In this document: positions 1-4,288 of the stretch, one piece after another | Layout: each line of letters opens with the position of its first letter | Position numbering within the stretch: the first letter of the stretch is position 1 | NCBI GenBank assembly: GCA_900540095.1 | Contig: UQEO01000099.1 | Coordinates: forward strand, 1 to 5,927 | DNA: 5,927 bases | Reading direction: 5' to 3' | Origin: an uncultured Collinsella sp. | Lineage (GTDB): Bacteria > Actinomycetota > Coriobacteriia > Coriobacteriales > Coriobacteriaceae | The notes under the pieces: model-generated | Told to the model about the DNA's origin: nothing | The model's input: the letters and a program-made list of their open reading frames with translations, nothing else | Databases searched by the model: none | Made by a program: the position numbers and the translations under genes

Positions 1-192
1 CGGCGCACACCCCGCGCGGGTTATCGCGGCGCGCCTGCCATTGCCGACGCCGGTGGCGCTGCTACCACGAGCGCCCTGCGCGAGGCCCTGGGCGTGTCGC
101 GCAAGCGCGCCATCAGCATCTTGGAGCACCTAGATGCCGTGCGCTTTACGGTGCTCGACAAGGAAGCCGGCGGCCTGCGCTCCCTGCGCTAG
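1..192 (+). CDS. selB: SelB C-terminal fragment (selenocysteine-specific elongation factor), 5' end outside window
   Basis: The frame is open from base 1 and stops at TAG 190-192, giving the last 63 residues. SelB is a GTPase that brings Sec-tRNA(Sec) to ribosomes at UGA codons; its C-terminal winged helices bind the SECIS hairpin in the mRNA. Residues 22-52 read as the final winged helix: LREALGVSRKRAISILEHLD matches the family pattern of a short helix, a 'SRK' turn and a 'LLEYLD'-like recognition helix, followed by a T and a terminal R-x-L ending. Residues 1-21 are Ala/Gly/Arg-rich and resemble a linker. The GTPase domain lies upstream and is not visible. A tRNA-Sec gene 150 bp downstream on the same strand strongly supports the call, since selA, selB and selC often cluster. 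The 63 residues alone would be only moderately diagnostic. Confidence 0.82.
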   Translation, partial: RRTPRAGYRGAPAIADAGGAATTSALREALGVSRKRAISILEHLDAVRFTVLDKEAGGLRSLR

Positions 193-217
193 GTCGGTCA
201 CTCGCTCTCGCCTCCTC

Positions 218-284
218 AGTTGCGGTGAAATAGCTCCTATTTGGAGGCTTTGGCAGCAAATACAGGAACTATTCCACCGCAACT
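218..284. repeat. Long imperfect inverted repeat (hairpin) between selB and tRNA-Sec
   Basis: Left arm 218-237 and right arm 265-284 pair at 18 of 20 positions; the mismatches are 228/274 and 234/268. The first ten pairs are uninterrupted (AGTTGCGGTG against CACCGCAACT). The stem continues inward with 238-243 (TATTTG) pairing 257-262 (CAAATA) after a two-base bulge, leaving a 13-nt apical loop. A T-rich but interrupted tract follows (284-300, ending in TTTTT), so it may help terminate selB transcripts. It lacks the compact stem and immediate T-run of a standard terminator. Its size and imperfect symmetry also fit a dispersed, non-autonomous palindromic repeat. The sequence shows the structure but not which role applies. 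Nothing coding was found between 193 and 341. Confidence 0.7.
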
Positions 285-320
285 TCTTGCTCGTCTTTTT
301 GGGATGGGGACCGCTCGGTT

Positions 321-329
321 TGGTAAAAT
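321..329 (+). promoter_or_regulatory. Candidate extended -10 promoter of tRNA-Sec
   Basis: TGG followed by TAAAAT matches an extended -10 (TGnTATAAT, five of six in the hexamer). It ends 12 bases before the mature tRNA 5' end, implying a leader of about five bases. No convincing -35 hexamer lies 16-18 bases upstream, which is tolerated by extended -10 promoters. Confidence 0.5.
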
Positions 330-341
330 ACCTCCGCACTT

Positions 342-438
342 GGGAACGGATGGGCTCCGGTGGGCTCCGCGGTCCTCAAAACCGTTGCGAGGCGTGCAAA
401 ACGTCTTGGATGTGTTCGATTCACATACGTTCCCGCCA
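342..438 (+). tRNA. selC: tRNA-Sec (anticodon TCA), CCA encoded
   Basis: This 97-nt gene folds as a bacterial selenocysteine tRNA, which decodes UGA once charged with Ser and converted to Sec by SelA. Acceptor stem: 342-348 pairs 428-434, discriminator G435, encoded CCA 436-438. The eighth acceptor pair, standard in tRNA-Sec, is G349/A427, a mismatch. D arm: a six-pair stem 352-357/362-367 with the four-base loop CGGT, a hallmark of tRNA-Sec. Anticodon stem 369-373/381-385; loop CCTCAAA with anticodon TCA at 376-378. Long variable arm 389-395/401-407 with loop GCAAA. T arm 410-414/422-426 with loop TTCGATT. Base 33 (C375) is C instead of the near-universal T. It has its own promoter and terminator and lies just after selB. 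Confidence 0.95.
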
Positions 439-446
439 TACGCTAC

Positions 447-502
447 CAGCGCTTTTGTGCTCGCGGTCTTGCTGCGTGCCGCAAAGGCGCTGTTTTGTTT
501 TT
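447..502 (+). terminator. Long-hairpin intrinsic terminator of tRNA-Sec
   Basis: Bases 447-459 (CAGCGCTTTTGTG) pair along their whole length with 480-492 (CGCAAAGGCGCTG), giving 13 pairs including two G-T wobbles. The 20-nt loop can form a further three pairs (462-464/474-476). The stem is followed at once by TTTTGTTTTT (493-502). The position nine bases after the tRNA CCA fits termination of selC transcription. The rest of the gap to mobA (503-593) shows no gene. A poor TTGCAC/CTTTAT promoter pair (501-506/526-531, 19-bp spacing) is possible but weak. Confidence 0.72.
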
Positions 503-593
503 GCACGGGTTTGCCGTGCCGCCCGCTTTATCGGCGACGGTATTTGGCTTCGTGTGCCGGGTTTTGAGCATGCCGATGGGGGTGGTTTGCCGT

Positions 594-1226
594 ATGACTA
601 CCGTAAGACGGGCCGATCTTTCTTGTGTCGTCCAGGCGGGCGGGTTGTCGTCGCGCATGGGCTGCGATAAGGCGCGCATGGCGTTTTGCGGCGAGCCGCT
701 CATCGAGCGTGTGCTGGGTCGGCTGGCGCCAGTTGCCGGCGAGTTGGTCGTGACGACTTCGCGTCCCAGCGAGCTTGCCTATCTTGAGGAGCGCGCGTTT
801 GGCGGCCTGGCGCCGCGTGTGGTGGCGGACCTTGAAGGACCGGCGGGTGCCATGCGCGGCATCGCGAGCTCGTTGGCCGCGGCCCGATTGCCGCTCGTGG
901 CGATCGTCGCCTGCGATATGCCGTTCGTCTCGCCAGAACTGATCGGCGCGCTTGCCGATCGTGTTGAGGCCGAGGCGCTCGACGTGTGCGTGCCGCGCGA
1001 GGAGCGGGGGATTGAGCCGCTTTGCGCCGTCTGGCGCCGTGACGCGTGTGCGCCGGTTGCCCAAGAGCTGCTTGCCTGCGACCGCCAGCGCATTCGCTGC
1101 CTGATCAATCGCGTTCAGGCTGGTTATATGGATGAGCCGCAGATTGTTAAGGTCGCCGGCTCGACGCTCTGCTTCGAAAACGTCAATACACCCGAGGAGT
1201 TTGCGGCGGCCGAGTTACTCGCCTAG
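594..1226 (+). CDS. mobA: Molybdenum cofactor guanylyltransferase MobA
   Basis: The protein has 210 residues; E. coli MobA has 194. MobA transfers GMP from GTP to Mo-molybdopterin in the cytoplasm, giving the guanine dinucleotide cofactor of DMSO-reductase-family enzymes such as formate dehydrogenase. Visible motifs are the nucleotide-binding loop at residues 14-26 (QAGGLSSRMGCDK), a GPAGAMRGI segment at 82-90 (usually GPLAGI), the metal-binding aspartate in VACDMPF (D108), EPLCAVWRRD at 141-150, and the terminal NVNTPEEF at 196-203. The GG-SSRMG-DK pattern favours MobA over the cytidylyltransferase MocA, which usually has AAG-SSRMG-xK. The start at 594 has GGGGGTGG at 578-585 and places the first strand just after the N-terminus; in-frame ATGs at 570 and 576 would add only 8 or 6 residues. 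The protein is unusually rich in cysteine (10). It is probably cotranscribed with the next gene, 15 bases downstream. Confidence 0.9.
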   Translation: MTTVRRADLSCVVQAGGLSSRMGCDKARMAFCGEPLIERVLGRLAPVAGELVVTTSRPSELAYLEERAFGGLAPRVVADLEGPAGAMRGIASSLAAARLPLVAIVACDMPFVSPELIGALADRVEAEALDVCVPREERGIEPLCAVWRRDACAPVAQELLACDRQRIRCLINRVQAGYMDEPQIVKVAGSTLCFENVNTPEEFAAAELLA

Positions 1227-1241
1227 ACGATTGGAGTTGCC

Positions 1242-1637
1242 ATGTCTCACGATATTTGCCCCGACACGGGAGAGCCTTGCACTTGCGATGGTTCCGAGCC
1301 CTGTACCTGCGGCTGCGGTGGCTGTGGACATACTGCGGAAGAGGAAGCGGCCGCCGCGGCGTATCGTGAGGCACACCGCGAAGGCCCGTCCGGTGATGCC
1401 CTCGACCACGAGCGCAAGATTATCGTTTCGTTCGACAGCACCTTCGATGTGATGGAATGCGAACAGCTGTGTCTTGCCGCCGGTGTGCCCGGGCGCATCA
1501 TGCCGCTGCCCGGCTCCATTACCGCCGGCTGCGGGCTGTGCTGGGCCATGCCGTTCTCGGGCGATGCCCTCGCCGCCTTCCGCGCCGCTACCGAAGGCCG
1601 CGTAACCCCTGCCGACTACCATCAGCTCGTCCTCTAA
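1242..1637 (+). CDS. DUF3343 putative Se/S-carrier-like protein with Cys-rich N-terminus
   Basis: A protein of 131 residues with GGAG (1233-1236) five bases before ATG. Residues 60-104 match the DUF3343 family, annotated as putative Se/S carrier-like: an IIVSFDSTFDVMECEQ strand-helix, then VPGRIMPLPGSITAGCGLC, where the family has a conserved 'I-x-x-GCG' cysteine (C97 here). C100 makes this a C-x-x-C pair. Residues 6-28 hold seven cysteines (6, 13, 15, 21, 23, 25, 28), an extension I do not associate with typical family members, which are usually shorter; it could bind metal or selenium. An acidic/Ala linker follows (31-56). No signal peptide or membrane segment is visible, so it is probably cytosolic. 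The neighbourhood of selB, tRNA-Sec and mobA agrees with a role in selenium or sulfur handling for a Mo/Se enzyme. That role is inferred; the family's biochemistry is not established to my knowledge. Confidence 0.78.
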   Translation: MSHDICPDTGEPCTCDGSEPCTCGCGGCGHTAEEEAAAAAYREAHREGPSGDALDHERKIIVSFDSTFDVMECEQLCLAAGVPGRIMPLPGSITAGCGLCWAMPFSGDALAAFRAATEGRVTPADYHQLVL

Positions 1638-1647
1638 CCACCACCAC

Positions 1648-1682
1648 ACCACCACAAAGGTACCTGTCCCCAATGTGGTGGT
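1648..1682. repeat. Small REP-like hairpin around GGTACCTGTCCCC
   Basis: ACCACCACA (1648-1656) pairs perfectly with TGTGGTGGT (1674-1682), enclosing a 17-nt loop that holds the palindrome AGGTACCT (1658-1665) followed by GTCCCC. A second copy of the left arm (ACCACCACA, 1640-1648) adjoins it, so two alternative stems are possible. It starts 11 bases after the DUF3343 stop codon. The GGTACCTGTCCCC core resembles, from memory, palindromic elements mobilised by REP-associated tyrosine transposases; that link is unverified. No T-run follows, so it is a poor intrinsic terminator. Confidence 0.5.
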
Positions 1683-1718
1683 TTGGAACACGTGGACGAA
1701 ACAGGTTTGAAACACGGG
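1681..1718. repeat. Degenerate direct repeat, 24-bp period
   Basis: GTTTGGAACACGTG (1681-1694) and GTTTGAAACACGGG (1705-1718) agree at 12 of 14 positions, with starts 24 bases apart. The first copy overlaps the end of the neighbouring hairpin. The copies lie about 180-215 bases upstream of gdhA, far for an operator of that gene, and may be chance or the remains of a repeat element. Confidence 0.3.
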
Positions 1719-1800
1719 TTTTGCGCGTCAGACACTCAAAAACGCTTCTACCTGCATCGTAATCAAAACGAAACATCCGCTCGTCGGCTTATGCGAAACT

Positions 1801-1830
1801 TTGCTGCAACAGTGCGATATTATCCATACT
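1801..1830 (+). promoter_or_regulatory. Weak candidate gdhA promoter
   Basis: TTGCTG (1801-1806) and CATACT (1825-1830) are separated by 18 bases and fit sigma-70 hexamers moderately. A competing reading is TGC-GATATT (1813-1821) as an extended -10. Either gives a 5' leader of about 60-70 bases before the start at 1897. This is the most AT-rich part of the gap. No riboswitch fold was recognised in the leader. Confidence 0.35.
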
Positions 1831-1842
1831 CGATAAAGCTCA

Positions 1843-1859
1843 CGGCGCATGGGGCGCCG
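1843..1859 (+). other. Short GC hairpin in the gdhA leader
   Basis: CGGCGC (1843-1848) pairs with GCGCCG (1854-1859) around a five-base loop that contains an ATG. It sits 37 bases before the gdhA start and does not cover the ribosome binding site. It could stabilise the 5' leader or be incidental in GC-rich DNA. Confidence 0.3.
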
Positions 1860-1887
1860 CGAACGACACCTTTCTTTTCCATCAATT

Positions 1888-1893
1888 GGAGGA
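1888..1893 (+). promoter_or_regulatory. gdhA ribosome binding site (decides start)
   Basis: GGAGGA lies just before ATG 1897, with four bases between GGAGG and the start. It favours 1897 over the in-frame upstream ATG at 1849, which has no comparable site and would add 16 residues unlike other GDH N-termini. Confidence 0.8.
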
Positions 1894-1896
1894 AGC

Positions 1897-3252
1897 ATGA
1901 GCTACACGCAGAAAGTTCTCGACGAGCTCAAGGCCCGCTATCCCGAGCAGCCTGAGTTCATCCAGGCCGCGACCGAGATCCTCGGCACCATCCAGCCGGC
2001 GCTCGACACCCATCCCGAGTACGAGGAGGCCGCCCTGCTGGAGCGCCTCGTCGAGCCCGAGCGCATCGTTATGTTCCGTGTCCCCTGGGTCGACGACCAG
2101 GGCAAGGTTCAGGTCAACCGCGGTTACCGCGTCGAGTTCAACTCTGCCATTGGACCCTACAAGGGCGGCCTGCGCTTTAACCCGACGGTCACCCTGGGCA
2201 TGCTCAAGTTCCTGGGCCTGGAGCAGATCCTCAAGAACAGCCTGACCACCCTTCCCATGGGCGGCGGCAAGGGCGGCTCCGACTTTGACCCTAAGGGCAA
2301 GTCCAACAACGAGATCATGCACTTCTGCCAGTCCTTCATGACCGAGCTCTATCGCCACATCGGCCCCAACACCGACGTTCCCGCCGGCGACCTGGGCGTT
2401 GGCGGCCGCGAGGTTGCCTACCTGTTCGGTCAGTACAAGCGCCTGACCAACGAGTGGACCGGCGTCCTCACCGGCAAGGGCCTCTCCTTTGGCGGCTCGC
2501 TCGCCCGTACCGAGGCCACCGGCTACGGCCTGGCCTACTTTGTGGACGAGTATCTCAAGAGCCGCGGCGACTCCTTCGAGGGCAAGAACGTCGTCGTTCA
2601 CGGCTCCGGTAACGTCGCCATCTACGCGGTCCAGAAGGTCTCCCAGCTCGGCGGCAAGGTGCTGGCCTGCTCCGATACCCACGGCTGGGTCGAGGATCCC
2701 GACGGCATCGACTACACCGTGCTCGAGCATGTCTACAACAAGAAGCGCTCCGGCCACGACAAGGGCGTCACGCTCGCCATGTACGTTGACGAGAAGCCCA
2801 ACGCCGTGTGGCACGAGGGCGACGGCCGCGGCGTGTGGCAGCTGCCCTGCGACATCGCGCTGCCCTGCGCTCGCGAGAACACGCTGCTGCTCGAGGACGC
2901 CCAGGCGCTCGTCGCCAACGGCTGCAAGGTGGTCGGCGAGGGCGCGAACATGCCCACGACCATCGAGGCCACGACCTACTTCCAGGAGAACGGCGTCGCC
3001 TTTATGCCCGGTAAGGCTGCCAACGCCGGTGGCGTGCTCGTGTCCGGCCTGGAGATGAGCCAGAACGCCGAGCACCTGTCCTGGACCTTCGAGGAGGTCG
3101 ACGGCAAGCTCGAGCAGCTCATGCGCGGTATGTTCCACAACGTGGACGACACTGCCAAGAAGTACGGCGAGGAGGGCAACTTTGTCATGGGCGCCAACAT
3201 CGCCGGCTTCCTGAAGGTTGCCGACGCCATGCTCGCCCAGGGCGTCTGCTAA
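1897..3252 (+). CDS. gdhA: Glutamate dehydrogenase, hexameric type, probably NADP(H)-dependent
   Basis: A complete protein of 451 residues, the usual length of hexameric bacterial GDH. It catalyses reductive amination of 2-oxoglutarate with ammonium to L-glutamate, or the reverse, in the cytoplasm. The N-terminal substrate domain carries the expected residues at numbers identical to those of the Clostridium symbiosum enzyme: K89 (GPYKGG), K113 (ILKNS), catalytic K125 (PMGGGKGG) and D165 (PAGD). The substrate-pocket serine is S383 (VSGLEMSQN). The Rossmann domain has HGSGNVA at 235-241, and the second strand ends in CSDTHG with S259-D260. This resembles the SDSSG of E. coli GdhA more than the GPDG of the NAD-specific clostridial enzyme, so NADP(H) is favoured but not proven. 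No truncation or frameshift is seen. Codon use is strongly biased to C- and G-ending codons, as in highly expressed genes. It appears monocistronic, with its own terminator. Confidence 0.95.
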   Translation: MSYTQKVLDELKARYPEQPEFIQAATEILGTIQPALDTHPEYEEAALLERLVEPERIVMFRVPWVDDQGKVQVNRGYRVEFNSAIGPYKGGLRFNPTVTLGMLKFLGLEQILKNSLTTLPMGGGKGGSDFDPKGKSNNEIMHFCQSFMTELYRHIGPNTDVPAGDLGVGGREVAYLFGQYKRLTNEWTGVLTGKGLSFGGSLARTEATGYGLAYFVDEYLKSRGDSFEGKNVVVHGSGNVAIYAVQKVSQLGGKVLACSDTHGWVEDPDGIDYTVLEHVYNKKRSGHDKGVTLAMYVDEKPNAVWHEGDGRGVWQLPCDIALPCARENTLLLEDAQALVANGCKVVGEGANMPTTIEATTYFQENGVAFMPGKAANAGGVLVSGLEMSQNAEHLSWTFEEVDGKLEQLMRGMFHNVDDTAKKYGEEGNFVMGANIAGFLKVADAMLAQGVC

Positions 3253-3279
3253 ATCTTCGCTCGACATAGCATGTGATGA

Positions 3280-3310
3280 GGCTCCCAGCTGTCCGGCTGG
3301 GAGCCTTTTT
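3280..3310 (+). terminator. Intrinsic terminator of gdhA
   Basis: A perfect ten-pair stem, GGCTCCCAGC (3280-3289) with GCTGGGAGCC (3296-3305), has a six-base loop and is followed directly by TTTTT (3306-3310). It begins 28 bases after the gdhA stop and separates it from the hydroxylase operon. Confidence 0.95.
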
Positions 3311-3340
3311 CTATGGTGACGATGGCGGCGCCCCCTCGTT

Positions 3341-3349
3341 TGGTACACT
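3341..3349 (+). promoter_or_regulatory. Extended -10 promoter of the Mo-hydroxylase operon
   Basis: TGG-TACACT is an extended -10 with four of six hexamer matches. It would start transcription near 3356, about 17 bases before the first ATG. No good -35 is visible. The -10 overlaps a small dyad (GGTAC 3342-3346 / GTACT 3355-3359) that might bind a regulator. The same TGG-TAnnnT form precedes tRNA-Sec in this window. Confidence 0.45.
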
Positions 3350-3373
3350 TAAAAGTACTGGACAAGTGGAGAG

Positions 3374-4288
3374 ATGGGGGAGAACGTGCTCAAGTTCGGT
3401 ACCTACGTCCGTGTTGGAAACGCGGCCGAAGCCTATGAGCTCTTGCAGAAGAACCGCAACAACAAGATTGTGGGCGGTGGCATCTGGATGCGCCTGGGTT
3501 CGCGTCGCGTGGCGACGGCGATTGACCTTTCGGCCTGCGGACTCGATCAGATCGAGGAGACCGAAACCGAGTTTCGCATCGGCGCCATGTGCACCCTGCG
3601 CCAGCTCGAGCGTCATGCCGAGCTCAACGCGCTTGTCAACAATGTCTTTGAGTTTGCCGTCCACGACATCGTGGGCGTTCAGTTGCGCAACACCGCCACG
3701 GTGGGCGGCAGCATCTACGGCCGCTTTGGCTTCTCTGACGTGCTCTCGGCCTTTTTGGCGCTCGATTCGTATGTTGAGCTGACGGGTGCCGGCCGCGTGC
3801 CGCTCGCCGAGTTCGTTGACATGGGCTACGTGCGCGACGTGATCGAGCGCGTCGTGGTCGTCAAGCACGATTACCGTGCAAGCTACGAAGCCGTGCGCAA
3901 GGCCGCGACCGACTTCCCCTCGCTGAACGTCACCGCCGCCTGGTGGGACGGCTCCTGGCACGTCACCGTGGGCGCTCGCCCGCTTCGCGCGACCTTGCTT
4001 CGGGGCGAGGCATCTGGCCTTACCGGCGAGCAGCCTTCCGAGGACGAGCTTCGCGCCCTGGCCGCATCCGTGCGCGCGCTGAGCTACGGCACCAACCTGT
4101 GGGGCTCGGCCGAGTACCGCCGCCGCATCTCGGCGCCGCTTGCCGTGCAGGCCGTGCGCCGCGCCGCCGGCATCGAGCTTTCGGCCGCGCTTGCCCGCGA
4201 GCTCGAGGGCGTGCAGATTCCTAAGTTTGCCACAGACGAGTATTCCTGCCGCCGCGTGCCCGGCGTCGATTCTAGCGAGGTGCGCTAA
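3374..4288 (+). CDS. FAD-binding subunit of a xanthine dehydrogenase-family molybdenum hydroxylase
   Basis: The protein has 304 residues, normal for the CoxM/XdhB flavoprotein subunit. It would carry FAD and pass electrons from the [2Fe-2S] clusters to an acceptor such as NAD+ or ferredoxin. The two FAD-contact loops are visible: VGGGIWMRLG at residues 33-42 (family pattern AGGTDL; the usual T-D is replaced by I-W) and NTATVGGSIYGRFGFSD at 106-122 (family N-x-A-T-I-GG-N-x-x-x-x-x-x-S-D). DFPSLNVTAAW at 180-190 starts the C-terminal domain. The start is uncertain. ATG 3374 has GGAG only two bases upstream, whereas GTG 3386, four codons later, follows GGGGGAG and would give an N-terminus of MLKFGTYV. 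The gene follows a promoter and overlaps the next gene by one base (TAATG), indicating translational coupling. The substrate cannot be told from this subunit. Confidence 0.88.
   Translation: MGENVLKFGTYVRVGNAAEAYELLQKNRNNKIVGGGIWMRLGSRRVATAIDLSACGLDQIEETETEFRIGAMCTLRQLERHAELNALVNNVFEFAVHDIVGVQLRNTATVGGSIYGRFGFSDVLSAFLALDSYVELTGAGRVPLAEFVDMGYVRDVIERVVVVKHDYRASYEAVRKAATDFPSLNVTAAWWDGSWHVTVGARPLRATLLRGEASGLTGEQPSEDELRALAASVRALSYGTNLWGSAEYRRRISAPLAVQAVRRAAGIELSAALARELEGVQIPKFATDEYSCRRVPGVDSSEVR

Noticed and set aside
360..593. Upstream in-frame extension of mobA
   Set aside because: It would overlap the tRNA-Sec gene and its terminator. The family's first strand and nucleotide loop start right after ATG 594.
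134..670. Open frame across the tRNA-Sec gene
   Set aside because: It spans selB's end, two hairpins, the tRNA and the start of mobA, so it cannot be a real protein-coding gene.
1849..1896. Earlier ATG for gdhA
   Set aside because: There is no ribosome binding site at 1849, the ATG lies in a hairpin loop, and GGAGGA sits directly before 1897, which also gives the canonical residue numbering.
1683..1955. Possible small gene in the gap before gdhA
   Set aside because: It runs into gdhA in another frame, lacks a ribosome binding site and resembles no known protein.
1882..3348. Long open frame on the minus strand opposite gdhA
   Set aside because: It mirrors the complete gdhA, arises from the strong G/C third-position bias, has a low-complexity Val/Leu/Gly/Ala/His-rich translation and matches no family I recognise.
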